A program made the position numbers and the translations under genes. A stretch of DNA of 64,000 bases, taken from positions 869,172-933,171 of the forward strand of contig VWZX01009101.1 of assembly GCA_013399015.1 (NCBI GenBank), read 5' to 3'. This document shows positions 11,101-26,100 of the stretch, piece after piece (the first letter of the stretch is position 1; the number at the start of each line of letters is the position of its first letter). This DNA comes from Galbula dea. Its lineage: Eukaryota; Chordata; Aves; Piciformes; Galbulidae. The notes below the pieces were generated by a model. That model worked only from the letters and a program-made list of their open reading frames with translations. It had not been told where the DNA came from and did no database searches.

Positions 11101-14100
11101 CAGCCTGACTCAGCTGGCATCAGGCTCCCCTGTGCTTCCCAGGGAGCCTGTGCATCTGCAGAACAAAGGGCAGATTTACAACCCTGCCCAAACAAGACCT
11201 GTAGACAGCAGCAGAGCTGGCTCAGATGCTTAGCTGCCCTAGCTGAACCTTCTGACAGGGGGGATGCTGCTTTCTGTCTGCTGAGGATCTGAGCTGTGGT
11301 TTCAGCCTGCAGAGCTGGCATCCAACCTTGCCAGAGCAACACAAGTCACTTCCTTCAGTGCACAGGGCAGAAAACAACACAAGGCTGCTGCAAAGCCCAG
11401 CTTAGGAATAAGTGGCTTATTTAAGGAATGCCCCTTTCTGCTCTGTGCTCTGACAGTAAGTGAGAGCAGTGCCAGGACAGACTCTGCCAGCACTGACCAA
11501 AGCCATCCTGTGCACAGCTGCTGCCACCAGCTAGCAGAACTGCTTTAACTGAACCTGGAGGAGAGAAATGGGAACCATCTGAGAGGTGGAAGATCTGCAG
11601 AGCTCTCCAGGTCACATGTATGCAATAGGCCACCCAGGCTTTGGGGAGCTGTGGGTTTGCTCTGCTGTAGCACAGGGCACTCTGAAGCCAGGTCAGCCAA
11701 ACCCCAGCAGGCTTCCTCTCAGGTCAGCTGTAGGCAAGGGAAGAGGCACTGGGGCCAGAACAGCAAAAGGGCAATAGGTAGAGCTACAAAAACACTCAGG
11801 AACTTCTAAGCCTTGTGCTGCAGGAACCAAGAGAAAGTAGTTAAAGGCAACTAAAACAAGAGATTAAACTACAGAGAGCAAGAGCCTGGCCTCCAGCAAC
11901 ACAAATCCCCCTTACAGCAGTGGGAGAGCACTCACCCACAGAGAGGACACAAGTGCTGGGAAGGGAAGGGGTGGGCTCAGCCAGCACCCATGTGCATACA
12001 GACAAATCTGTATCCCAGGTAATTTCGCAGCTGGGGACAGTAAAAACCAGAAGGGTAACATCAGAGCTCTCCTGCTGCCACAGGGATCAGGCCAGGAAGG
12101 AACAGAGGGTGCAGGATGCCAGCACACCTCCTGCTCTGCTTCAAACACAATCTCCCTGCTGGCCTCCAGTGCAAACATGGCCTTTTAAGGTTTCTGAGAG
12201 AGGCCTCAGAGCTATCCCACACCTACTCCTCCACGATTTACATGATTTAACATAAACACATGCATATCAAACACACACCCCGGGAGGCAGCCCATTACTC
12301 ACTAGTTCAGATGCATTCACACACTCCCAGCTGAGAAGGGAAACCTCAGCCAGAGAAATCCACTCCCTAATCTCTGTAAGCACATTAAACCACCTTTATC
12401 AGCCCTAGCACACTAGTAGCAAGAAACTAACTCTGCATCCTGCTGTAAGGCCCTCCACAGGGCAGGGGAGATGGTTTCCCAGAGGAAAGAATGCCTTCCA
12501 AGGAGATCCTGCCCTTCCAGACAGTTCAGAGCAGGTTCACCCTGGAAAGGCATCTTGGTGATGGCTTGTCCAAGCCTCTTCCACCACCAGCACCACCACC
12601 ATGACCCAGTTCTCTGAGCACTATTTGGATGAGAGTATGAAGAGATCCTGGAGGCTGTAGGTAGCATGGGCTGTCAGCAACAGCTGGCTCTGCTGCAGTG
12701 GCCTCACCATGGCCTGTCTGCTGAAAGAGCACTCCAAGATGTGCTGTGCAAAGAGGGGCACAGCAGAACCCTGCTGGGGAACACAGCAACTGCCTGAGGA
12801 TGTCAGCTCTCTCTTTAGGGGGTGAGCACAGACTTGTCCTGCACACAGCTGTGACCAGAGGAGCCTCGAGCAGATAAGCTACAGGCACTGGCCTTGGCCA
12901 GTCAGGAGCACAGCAAGGTGAGAGGAGCTCTCTGCAGCCCTTGCTGAGGACAGCCTCTCCCTTCCCAGGCATGGAACACCCTGGCCATTCCACTAAAAAG
13001 CCAACACCCCACAACACTGGGGTCATGAATTCCATTATCTGTTCTCTTCTCTGTTCCTTAGGGATGAAAACAGTCAGTAACACTGGCAACACCATCACTT
13101 GTTGAGCTTAAGATTCCAAAGGCAGGGCAGCATGGCCAGAGGGACCCAGCACACAGTCCTCCTCCTTCCCTGGGCCTGCCTGGAGCCAGGCAAAGGCTCT
13201 GTGCTCAAGCTGATGAGCCACAGGGATGAGAGAGTACACAGAACGCTGTGATGGTAAAGCACAACCTTTGAACCGTGGACTCCTGAAGCCCTGGGCTACA
13301 AGTGACCAGTGCAAGAGCAGGACTTCTAAAAAGGAGATTTTACAGAGTAGTTGCTGATGTCATGAGCTCAAACAAACAATTCTGACAGGTCTTTCCACAG
13401 CTCATCACAAACATGCACTATGCCATGGAATCTGGAAAGTTAAAACAAATCTCAACTATTCTTTAGCAAGTTTGGTCTGGTTTTAGTAACCTTAGCAAGG
13501 AGGATTTCACCTGCTCCAGAGTGGATTCACCCTGCCTCCCACAGCAGATGAACTCCCAAACTCCAGCACTTGGTTTCATTTCAGTGTTCACTCAACTCCA
13601 GAATCACCTCATAACTTATAACCTCTTCACAGGAATTATTCCCAGCCAAAAAAGACCCCATGAAGGAAGCAATGTCACCAGTAAACTAGCTAATACTTCC
13701 ATTTACTTCAGCACTGGGAGCACCAGGCCCCAGAAGCTTCTTGTACTCAAACAGCAAAACTCAAGAGGATTTTCAAACACAGAGGTCAAGGTCTCAGTGT
13801 CCCAGGGAAGCCAGGAAGAAGCTGGTGGCTGCGGAAGCATCTGCCCTACAAAGGTTACAGCCTGTGAGCTGAAGCAGCATGGCTCTACAGCCAGGAGGGG
13901 CACATGGCTTCGGCGCAGCGTGCCCCATCCCTGCCAGGGCAGCAGGGGAACTGTGCCACTGACCTGTGCAGGTTCAGCCAACAGCTGGAAGACACCGTGG
14001 GCACCTCCATGAGCTGCTGTTTCAGCTCCTGATTTCAAGATATGCATTCTTCTCTGTTCCTGTTAGCAGCCTCCTCAGCCTTCCAGCTGGGGATAACCTC

Positions 14101-17100
14101 AGAACAAACCCATCCATCCCACAAGGCTTCAGCATTCCTTAAGGCAAGCAGCATGCCAGCGTTCAGGGAGAATGCTCCCACCAGGCCAGAGCAAGGGGAG
14201 AACAAAAGGTCACTCTGCACCTGTTTTCTCCAAAAAACAAACTCCAAACCATTTTCTAGGAGCATTCACTACTTCCCTCTGGCTCAGAGACTGGTTGAAC
14301 ACTCCCGAGTGAAATGCTGCCCTGATGACCTCTGCATCACAGGAGGCCAACTCCTGTCCTCCCATTTCCAGTGCCTGTGCTCACTGTGACATCAGCACCT
14401 TACTACAGAGAGCAGTCTCTGCCCATCAAGATGGGCACCTAATTAAGCTGCTCACCCAGCTGGAACCTCCTCCTCCTCCTCACCAGATGCCACCGCTCTC
14501 CCAGCAACAGCAAGCCCTGGCAGTGCAAACACTTCATCCTCCCCCAAGAGATGGAGGGATCTGGACACAGGAGTGACCTTCCCCTCCTCCCCCCCCAGCT
14601 CCACAGGGGTGGGAGGGCAGAGCCTCTGCCCCAGGCTGCTCAGAACACTGCCTGCATCCTTCTGCAGAGCTGAACATGTTCTTGAGCACACACACACAAA
14701 TTAGAGCTCCAAAGAGGAACTTTCTAGTTAATAACCTGAATGCAACTGGACATCCCAGTATCCAGAGTGCTCTGAAACTCTTTATCCCCCAGGCAAAGTG
14801 TGTTTCTAACTTCACCTGTGTTTCCATTAGTTCTCTCCTGGTATTCTCCTGGCTGCCCAGATCACCTCCCATCCAGGCATTCCTCCTGAAACTCAGCTGA
14901 GTGCTGCTTGCACTGACAATGCTTAAAATGGAAATAGTGCTGCCTGTTTGCTCTCCTCATTTGAGCAGCTACTTGAAGCTGTCAGACCTCCTCACTCCTC
15001 AGCTCTCCTCCTGGAGGCACACTCCTTAGCCATGCAGTGTATCTTGGGAAGGAGAAAGTTAGCCAGTAGCAAAGAAGAAAACATTGCTTCCCATTTCTAA
15101 GCCACAAAACATGGAGTACAACCAATTCTTGAGCAATAACTGTGCTGTTCCTGTGGCCCTGAAGATCAGCTCAGGGAGATATTCCTTCCTCTTTCAGACT
15201 GCTTCCATCTATTGCACAACAGCTCAGGCTCAGCAGATGCAGTGATGATCTGATGACCAGATCCAGGGCCTTCACTTGCCACCAAGGGGCTCAGTGCTAG
15301 CAGGAAGGATGATGACATGGAGCCCAACTCCACCACCCAGCCAGGCCACAAGCCCTGGGGTTTATTTGGTTTCAAGTGTGAACAAAACATTAGATTCTGA
15401 GAGCAGTTCACCATTAATTCTGCATTAACTTTAATCACTATGTCAAAGCTGCTCAGATCAGAGCCTGGGGGCAGGAACCAGCCCCAACTGTCACTGCCAC
15501 TGCCACTCCTCCTGCTGCTCCCACAGGTAGTGCTGCAGGAGTGTGAAATGAAGGAGAGTGCTACCACAGAGACAAGTGGTGAAGAAAGAGAGAGCTGAAA
15601 ATCCAGATGCTAACAACAGGAAAACAAAGCCTTTATATTTAGCATGTTCCTCTGGTAACTCTCATCTGGCAACATAATCAAAGCTCCATGGTTCTTAAAC
15701 ACTGAGAATATCTGAAGACTTTCTACTGCCTCATTCTCCAGGGAGGTCAAATCCATTTCCTCCCCAAATCACTTGTTTATTCACTGCCCTAAAAGCATAC
15801 ATAGGAGTAAGGGAATTAAACTCCAGTTCTCACCTCTGGTTCACACCTTCTCCTACATCCTTTCCTTCTTTTAAACACTTTCATTTCCACAGGCAAAGAT
15901 GGAGAATACATTTCAGCATTCAAATTCTAAATCACTTTTAGATTCCATGGTTTAACAACTTCAAATTACAGAAATAATTAAGAGGATGAAGAGCCCTTCC
16001 CAGGCTGGGGTCAGTCCCATGTGGCACTACAGAGCTGGCAGAACAGAACAGAATCCAGAGCACAGATCCTCAGAGACCTGCACTAAAGCTATATGCAAAT
16101 ATTAAGTCTGCAGGCAAATTACCCATGAAAGAAAAAGCTTCAAGAAGAGGCTGCCACTGCAGGAGCCTTCCAGAAAGGAGAGAGGAGCAGGAAATACAGC
16201 AGCACTCCAGCAGCTGTCGACTCAGCCACTGCTGCTGAGAGAGTTTCCCGCACAGAACTGGGGAGCTGCAGTCAGTGAAACCCTCAGTGAATGACAACTC
16301 CACATCAGGTGGGACATGGAGTGCAGGACACCGACTTCACTTCACAAAGGACACCAACTGCTTCAGACAGCACAGACAGGGACTACCAGCACCAGGGAGA
16401 CACCCTAACAGGATGGGCTTCCCTCTCCTTGGGCCTCCCCTTCAAATGCTGCTGTGGCTTTACCACAGTCCCATTCCACTGCCCCTGGACATCCAGCTCT
16501 CCCTCACAAAACCAGTCATGGCCACTTGTTCTTCAGGCAGATCTCCTGCTTATCATGTGTTTAATTTCATTCTACCCTTTATATAGGAAATAAATTCTTC
16601 CTGACCTTTCACCTCAAGCAGCATATTTCCACCCAAGCTGAATAACAAATACCCCAGAAGAAACCCACCTGACTCTCTCACCTCCTCCTCCCCGTCATCA
16701 CCACCCCTTAAACTCATCTATCCACAAAGCCCAAAAGGTTTTTAACTATTCTTTTACCCCTTCTGATTCACCTCACAACAATCTAATTAGGAGAAAACAG
16801 GAGCAAAAATAAGATTTTCTGCTTCATCATTAGGCAGCTGGGTGCACGGGGAGAGGAAGCCCAGAAATCCAGAGTGGAAACAGACTGTGTTTTGTGTTGA
16901 AATATCTTTTCATGTTGCTAGATAAACTCACCTCTAATTCTCCTCCTTGCTCCAATAAACATTATGAATTAAGGCATTTCAGGTCTATATTTCAGCATTG
17001 AAATGTTTACTCTCTCCAGCGTTTTGCTGAAGCTGTAAAGCAAACTAAGCTCTAATATTTATGCCAGTTGTAACTTGGATTTAAAGCCTTGCCCCAGCAT

Positions 17101-20100
17101 AAGAGCAAGGCCCTGTGAGCCCAGGGCTGCATAGGGAGCAACCCTCTCAGTTTAAAGCCCTGCCCCAGCACAGGAGCAACGCCCTTAGCTCAGCCCAGGG
17201 CTGCACAGGGAGTAACCTCCCAGACCGACCACACGCATCCCACCCACAAAACCACCTTCCCCAAACTCAAGGGTGACCTCTCCTGCTAATGAAGCAGAAG
17301 TGCTGTCTGCCAGGCAGGTTTCGGCCATGCCCTAGCCCCAGCCCGATGGAAACCCGGCCGAGGCCAGGGCGCAGGGCATGGGCACAGCCGCAGCCCTGCC
17401 GGGGCCAGGCGGGTCTAGCGCAACCAGCCCACGGCGCTGGGCAGGCAGCAGATAAACCACATCCACCCAGAGTGGAGATGCAGAGGTTCATCCCCACTGT
17501 GGAAACTCAGCTTGCCGTCCCACGGGAGCAGCCGGTAGGCTCCTGGCAGAGGGACGATGCACACCAGCAGGCTCCAGCCCGCAGCAGTGGCTATGGGAGT
17601 ACCACGAGGAAGGCCAGGGCAAGGCCAGCCGTGAGCTCCAACAGCAGAGAGGGAAGGAGATGAGGATCAGGTCTCCTGCCTGCCAGGGGAGTGGGAGCAC
17701 AGCCCCAGTGCTCTGCCGGTGACCCTGCTGTAACACCTGTTATGGAAGCCTGGCACAGCCTAACACGTGGTTCACATGAGGACACTGCTCAGTGGGAAGA
17801 CAACCAGGGTCATCAACTGCCAGGATGCTCACACACAAACACTCCATGTCTAGTGTCTTTGCTGACAGCTTAAACCATGAACTGAAACCACCTCTTCCTG
17901 CAGTAGCCAGAAGCCTGAGTCACTGCTGCTGCCCAGCCACAGGTGCAGGAGTGATGGAGCTCCAGGAGGAGCAGGTGCTTCCGCAAGAGCCCTCCTGGTC
18001 TTGGCTCCGGGAGCTGCTCCTACCACCACTACAGCAAGCAGCCTTCCTCATCCACTGGAGCCCAAACCTATTAGATCCCTGAACCTCCACTTCTGCCATC
18101 CTGCTGTCAAACCAAACTTTCTGCTCCCCCTTAGCCTGCCGTATCCTACAAAGGATGTGGTAAAGGAGAACTTGTGGTCCTTCCGTAGCAACAGGGCAAG
18201 CAGCAGTGCTAACAGCAGCCAGGAAGGAAGGTGAGAGACAGGATGTGGTTTCTGATACTGCAGCAGCCTCAAAAGATGCTGTGGAAGGTAAGACAACAGA
18301 AGAATGACTAACTGTGGGGAGTGGGAAGGCAGGAGAATGTGAACAGCTCAACTGGAGCAGGACAGAGCTGATGAGCAATAGGTGATTAAAGAAACAGCAG
18401 CTGAATCAAGATAGTGCACAGACAGGGACAAGGAGAGAGTCCCTTTGCAGGCCAGAGGCTAACAGGAGGCCTGGGGATTTTGGGAAGAAAGGAGGCTGAT
18501 GTGACATGACTTAGGTGACATGCCCTGGGTGGCACTTGCTGGAAACCTTTATTCCATCTAGCACAGAGCATTCTAGAGCTGCTGCCTCATCTTCATTGAA
18601 ACCATCACCTGAGAGGGCCACACAGAGGTGTGAGAGACCTGAAACAAGTCAGCTGCTGCTCCCAGGGGGAGATGCTTCTAAGCAAGCTGTGCTGCATCTC
18701 TGGAGAGAGGAAATGGGCATCCCAGAGGTGTCAAGATGTCATGCTCTTGGATCTGAGTATTATTAGAGCTTCCTTCACACAAGGAGTAGGCAAGGCTCAA
18801 ACCCATGGCTTCCAGTGTCCAAGGACACTTCTCACAGATGGACATGCTGCAGCAGCAACTCATTCCCTTCAAAGAAGTTTATGATCTTGAGGTTTGAGGC
18901 ACTGCATGACTTTGCCACAACAAGAACCATCTGTCACAAGCAGCCCATTCTGCAATGAACACTCCTGTTCAAGCATGCAATTCTGCTTAGGAACTACATG
19001 CAGGAAACCCCACAGTGGGACACAGTTTGGTTTGAAAATATGTTATAATCTGCAAATTACAACCCAGGATAGAAGAAAGCTCTTAAAGAGCAAGATAATG
19101 AGAGAGAAACCCCAACTGATTCCAGATGTGAGGTCTGAAATACCAACTCTTTCCTGAAGGACTGAGTATTTCCCCCTTCTGTACTTGTTATTTCAGCTGA
19201 AGACAAACATGCTCATGCTGCTTCTCCTTCCAGTGATCCTAACACAGCTCAAACCACTGAAGGGAACTTACTCCTACCAGGTATGGGGAGGAGCAGCAGA
19301 ATCCAGACTCCTTAGCTAAGCAAAGGCTCCTAGCCACTAAAGCCTGCTGGGGCCCAAAGAGATGATCCACCTCTACCATTAGCATTAATGACACCACAGA
19401 AGTCATTTAGCAAAGCAAAGGAACAAAGCAAAGCAATGCTAACCTCTCCTCTGCTCATCCTGGGGAGACAGGAATGGGACAAGGACTTGGGTTGTGCTGA
19501 CAGTATCCAGAGCTGCAGACTGAAAGCTGCAGTGACCCCCAGGGATTCAGTGTTCTGTGCATTACAAACAAGAGCTCTGAAAAGGAGCAGATTCTGGTGT
19601 GCATGGCTCTGCTGCTGGGATGGTATAAATCATGAGCTGCAGCAGGGCTCCAGATCTCAGCTGCCTCCCTCAGGACTCTGAGCATGGTAACAATGCTAAA
19701 TATATGATGTTGCTGTTCCAGGAAGGGTTTTCAGTTGACAGTGTTGCAACTCCTCACTGTTCCCACTTCCCCGATTTCATACACACCCATTCTTTGAGCT
19801 GGAAATAATTTGAACAAATGCAATTTTAGAACTAATTCCCAGTAAATCTCTTGGTGCCTGCCTACATCTTGGGATTAACTGTTGACTGATTTTCATCCTC
19901 TTTTCTTTTTGTTTCCATTCTGTGAAGCTCCCCCTTAGTGCTACCAGCTGTTAAAACAAAGATCACCCAGATCTCTTGCCCACACAGTTCCCCTCTGGGC
20001 AGCTGTGGACTAATTATTAAATATGAGCCTTGCACTGTTCCTGCTCCTGGCAAGGAGAACTACAACAGAAAAACAAACAGGCCTGCTGATCCACTCAAAA

Positions 20101-23100
20101 AGAAGACACACACACACAAAAGGCAGCCCTGCCCTCTTAGCCAAAGCCATACTGAACTGCTGGAGCAGAATCTGGCCCAGGGGAACAACACTTCCAACTG
20201 CAGAGGCCTCTGGGAAGCATTTGGGGAAACTAGCTTTTGGCCAGCTTCTCCATGAACCATGCTGGGTTGCTCATGTGGAGTAGCCAAGCTGCCCCATGCA
20301 TCCTCCAGGTGCAGGATGTTGCCATGAACATCAGCTTCAGACATGGCAATGCTCTGAGCACAGAGCTGGGGCTGGGAACTCCTGCACTGCAACCCCACTC
20401 TCCTGAATTCTCTGGAGGAGCAGCATTTGGGAGAGGCTTTTGCTTGGTTTGCTTGGATTATTTTTATATAAACATCTAAAAACTAAAATCAGTGACCCAA
20501 ACTGCACAAGACAAGAGCCCTGCAGGAGCCTAGGTGCAGCCCACAGAAGAGGCAGCAGCAGAGACCTCTCAGGTATGCCTGGTATTCTCCACAGCAAAAA
20601 CTTCTGCTCTTTTAATCCCCAGTAAATAAACCACCTGTCAGGTGTAGAATGGAGCATGGGTGTGAATCTCTTCTCTAATGAAATGCTAATGCAGAAATGG
20701 ACTTATTTATTAAAGTGCAGAGCAGAGTGTTTACTCCTCTGACTCATTTCCACCTCCTCTGGCTGGGAGGACTCACGAGAACTGACTCCCAAACCCCAGT
20801 CAGGCAGTGTCCTCATGGGGGACTCTGTGCAGACACTTGGAAAAACAAACCCTTGTAGCAGCGGCTGCAGTTCTGCTTAGCTCAGCCTGACTCCTGCAAT
20901 CACTGCAGCAATGGCCATACCTGAGGTCAAAACCCAACACCCTCCCCCCACGCACACCCAAAGCCCTCCCCAGAGTCCAGCCAGAAAGTGAACTCTGTAA
21001 GCTGCCTGCTCCCTCCTCTCTCTCCCGAATGAAGTGGAACTAACAGCTGGAAAAGACCAAAGTATTCCCCTGCAGAGGGGCTCAGGAAGCATTTCACATC
21101 TTAAAGACCAGGACATGACAAACATAGTCCTGGATTCTTCAAGGGCCACTTCAGTCTCAGGCCCAAACAAGATTACTGCAGTGGCTTAAGCATTTCTATC
21201 TGCCACTGCATTCCATTTTTAACTCAGAAATTACATTTGGTGCTTCTGCTCTGACCCAAGGAACAGTTAAGCTTCCAAGCCAGGAGACTTCTCAGACAGA
21301 TAAGACAGAGTTCAGGAAATCTACTGCACCAGAGAGAGCCACACTGCTGCTCTGACCACAGAGCATTCTAAATCTCTGCAAATGGAGGCATAAATTCAAC
21401 TTCAGAACAAAGCTGATCACTTCCAAACTTGTTAACAAACCCTGCTCAGAGTGCCTGCCACACTTCAGAGCTATCACTCACTCCTCTCTGGGCAGTGCAG
21501 TCAAACAGACAGAGATCAGCTCTGGAGCTAGGCCAGAAACACAAAGTAAGCAGAGCTGAGGAAAAGCTGAAGAGACTTCAATCCATCCCAACTTCTGGGC
21601 TTTGTCAAGCAGCTTTTTTTGGTTACAATAAGACCCAACTCTTCCTACAGCTATGGAAATAGCAACCAAGTCATTCTGCTAACATCCTGTCTGATATTTT
21701 CCTACTGCCTCTCTCATCTCAGCTTCCCAGCTGATGGACACTTCAGCAAAGGGACTGAGCCCTGCTGCATGTGCACACTGCAGTGCTCTGTAGTCAGGCA
21801 TTGGTCTTGATTTTGGCATCATCATTTCAGGCTGATCTCACCTGCATCAAACACGCTTCAAGCTGGAACCTTCCCTTACCTCTTCTCCTCTGCAGAGGAC
21901 AAGAGCTGTATGGGCACAGAATGCATCTACATCAACAGACTAAATCACAGCCAGAGCAGAACTGAAGTGGCAACTGCCCCAGTGACAGCTCCTGCTAGGG
22001 CTCTGAGCTCCCACCTGTGCACCACAGCACACACTGCTATCAGTATCAGCATCCTCTCATCACTCCAGGTTCTTTGCTTCTGGAGGGACAGAGCAGAGCC
22101 TCATAGTCTTACATGCTCAACTGCATTTCTGTCAAGCCCACCCTCAGGTAAGAACCCTCCCTAACTCTAGCATCAGCTGGTGTTAAATCTGAGAAGTAAT
22201 AGCATTTCCCTTCACCAAATAATCACTGCACAAAGCCTCCCAGAGCCGACTGGGTCTCCTCCCCCCTCCCAACAGCAGCCTCTCTCAGTTCTCAGCAGTA
22301 AGATCACAGCAAGAACAAATGAATGCCTCCAAGGAGGTGGAATAAAGAAGGGGAAATGCTGTGCAAAGTGCTGAGCCACCAGAAGCACACAAAGCATTTG
22401 TTCAGTGGTGACAAGGAATAATTTAATCTGAGGCAAATTACCAAACAAACATCAACTAAATTACATGCTAGAATACAAGAGAAAGTTCTCCCACACACAT
22501 TGCAGGTTTGCAGAGTCAGAGCAGCAGGCTCCCAGCTGAGCACCATGCTCTCTGGAGTGGGATGGAGCCACTGGAGCTCCTGGCTCAAGGAGTCTTGAGG
22601 TTCTCCACTGGACATGAGGCAGCTACAAGCATCTAAAGACGAGGAGGTAAATTTAACCCCATCACACTAAACAAACACTGATAGAAGGAGAATGGAGAGA
22701 TCATGTGTCCCTGAGCTGTCAAGCAGGAAAGGAATCAGTGTTTCTCACCCAGTGAACACGATCTCATGAAGCACACAGAACCAGAGTTTTATAACATAGC
22801 ACCTTTAAACTTCAAGTGCCCAATCACCTGATCAGAGAGCATCCGAAGCAACCTGTGCTGCCTGTGCCCCAAAAGAGCCAAGAGTTCCCAGGGAGATCTG
22901 TGGCAAGTGAGGAAGCAGAGTGCAGCAGGAGAGGCACAATGGTGCTGCAGTACGGGCCACTCTGAGCCCCAGCAGTGCACTACCCACACTGTGCTAGCCA
23001 AGGTAACCTACGGCTGCAGTTTCTGGGAAGCAGGGCAGCTCCTGACTGCACAACCCTTCTAGCCTGGCTCCCTGCAAAGCCTTCAGCCTCTCCAAGGAAA

Positions 23101-26100
23101 ACTGTCACAATACTGTAGGGAAATCAGCCAACAGCTGCACTCTCCTTTGCCCAACAGGACTTGGGATAATGTTCCAGTGTCCTGAGCAAGGAAACCAACA
23201 CACTTAGATCCCTTAAGAAAGGACTATGTCCCTCAGCAAGGACATTCTGCTCCTAGCTGGACAGACCAGTTCAGCTGAGCCAAAGGGATAATCCAGTTCT
23301 CTTGTGACAACAGCCTCATGTGCTGGGGTTCCAAACCCCTTGTATTTGGTAACTCACACTATGATGATGATGATGGCACCACACTACAGGTTTCAAGCCT
23401 CCACAGTGCCTGAATAAGCATCTTCACAAGCCTAATGGGAACTCCAGCAGTAAACAGCCACCTTCTATTCGTCCAGTTTTTAGGCAGAGTCATGAATGAA
23501 TGGTTCAGTGTCAAATCATTTCTAGACTGGTGTTTACATGTCAGCTTAAAGCAAGATGGGCTGGGAAGCATACATAACAAAACCCAGGTTGGCTGCATCC
23601 AGTCTCATTAAAAGCACATCACATCAGGTTAGCTAGCTGTAAAGGCAGCTATTTCATCAACAGGACTCCTAGGCTGTGCACTGAGATCAAACACACACCA
23701 AACCATGCAATAACTGGATCACTGGCACCCAGGTAAAAGCAGGGCCAGGAGCCTCATACCCTGATGAGCTGTCCAGTCAAACTCAGAGCACAGTGGCACT
23801 CCAAGACCACTGACACTCCTAGGAAAGGATTCTTACCAACTTGCTAAGCTCAGGACCTACATTTCTCCAACACAGATCCCAGAGTTCTTTCTAAAGCTGG
23901 GAAGGCTACAGCTAAAAGACAAGAATTTCAAACTCTTTCTTAAGGAGTTTAGAGCCAACAAAGCTCCTGGTATTTCAGTGCCATTGCAGGCTCTTGTAAC
24001 ACTGCAGGCATTTAGAAGTGCTAGCAAATTAATATGCTGCACCAACTCATTTGGTGAACAATCTCATTCAGCTCTTAAGCTGCTTGTCCTGTGTTCTGAA
24101 TGTGTTAGCAGGCTGAAAAAATCTGAGGCACTAAAGACATTTTCTGAAAGGCTGCTACAGTTTTTTTCAAGCACAAAGCTGCTTGCTGGACTTTGGGCTG
24201 ATTACTGGGACAGGAATAAAAAGCATTCAGTCTGGAAGGCAAACAAAACCCAGAGCACCACACCACACAAATCACGATGTTGTTAAAGGACCAACACAAA
24301 CTGAGGTTGAGGGGTGTTAACACCTTGGTTAACAGAGCACTAGAGAGCTGCTGGTCAAGTTCTGAGTCAGTATTGCAGCACAGCATGCTTTCCAGGGGTG
24401 TTTCTTCATTAATTCCTTCACTGAGACTGTGTCAGACACAAGAGTGCTGTGCACAGAGCACATGCAGTGGTGTTTTGTGGCTGAAACTACACAGCTACCC
24501 AGCCCTGACTCCCACTCTCCTCCCAATCTGAGATCAAGTGGAAAGCTACCACAAGGAAAAAATATAAATAAACAGAGGAAATGCTTCCACCATAATGTGC
24601 TGCTTGTGTTTCCTACCACAGCAACAACAGAGGATGAAACATCACAAGGGGGTGGCAGGCGGAGAGCTGCTCTTTTCCACCACTACTGTGGGAGGAAATC
24701 TAACAACTGCTGCCTTCCTTTCCAGCCAGTAAGGGATTCCCCAGCTCCACAGGCTGTTTGGAACACACGCTGCCCACAGGTTACAGGCAAATCCGTTACA
24801 GATTCCCTTCTCCACGAGCCTGCCTCTCCAAACAAGAGCAGAGAACAGCAGCACCAGTGACTACAGCCGGTTCAGTGCTCAGGAGGAGCCTGGCACCTCC
24901 CCACACATCCCCTGGCTGAGGTCAGCTTGGAGCTGTGCTGCTCAGCAGGGGCACAGGAAACGACGTGATGTGCAGAGTAAGATGTTGGGCACTTGGGTTC
25001 ACTCCTCCCGAAGCCAAACTAAAACTGCAGCCCACTTTGTGTTCCCTCTGCACATTTGCTTCAGCTAGAGGAGCCTGGAGCCTGCCTGCTGCCGGGGAGA
25101 CCAAGCTCATCCTCTCCTCTGCTCACCTTCAAACGTGTCCCCGTGGTGCCATGGCCCACGAAAGCATGAAGCTGCTTCCTCCAACCCATTCCTTCTGAGC
25201 AGGGCCACCTAGGGCATCTCAGAATTACATCTTGAGGGAGTAAGCAATTAACTCTTGAAATGAAAGGCAAGCAGACACAGATTCCACCCCCTGTTTACCA
25301 AGGCCATGTGACTATCACCCCCACACAACATCAAAGGTCTGGACCAGGAGGCTCTGAAGCAGCTGTCATTAAATATTGATGCTGTTGGATTTCATTTCTT
25401 GCCTATTTATCTGAAGGGAATTAATTAGTACATTGGAAAATAGTTCTTTGAACTGTGGCTGTCAGACACACAGACTCTGCATGGCATCCAGCGATCACTG
25501 CAGTGCCAGCAGGGAGAATCTCCTTGGGACTGAGCACACTGCCTGCCCAAGGAGGCACAGTACCACAGAGCTTCTACTGCTCTCAGAGCACAGCAGCTCC
25601 TCAGCACTTCACAAGTTCACAGCAGAACTTTCATAACAAACCTGGCTGCAACACAAACTCTTTTCCCCTAGACCAGAAGAGTCACGGGAAGGGAGAGGGC
25701 TTGAGACCTGTGCACAGTTTCCACACCCATGAGTGACATGTCCTTCCAACCTTGACTGCCTTCAATTCCTACCACACAATTTGCAAGACACAAGCCATCA
25801 GTGCCTGGATTACCCAGCACAGGGGGGATGGGATCTCCAGCAACAGGTTCATCAAATAACACCAAACCCAAGAGATGGGACTTCTGGAATGGCACACCAC
25901 CCCAAGCAATGCACTTCTTCAAACAGCAGCTGCCTTAGCTCCTACAAGGGCTGACACCCTGTCTGTTACACCGAGGCACTCCTCAAAAGCCTTGCAACAT
26001 GCACTTCTAATTCATCTATTCCTGGAAAGAGGTGGGATTAGAGCATCTACTTTCAAAGCAGAAGATACTGAAGAGTTCTTATATTTTGGCAGAAGAGATA

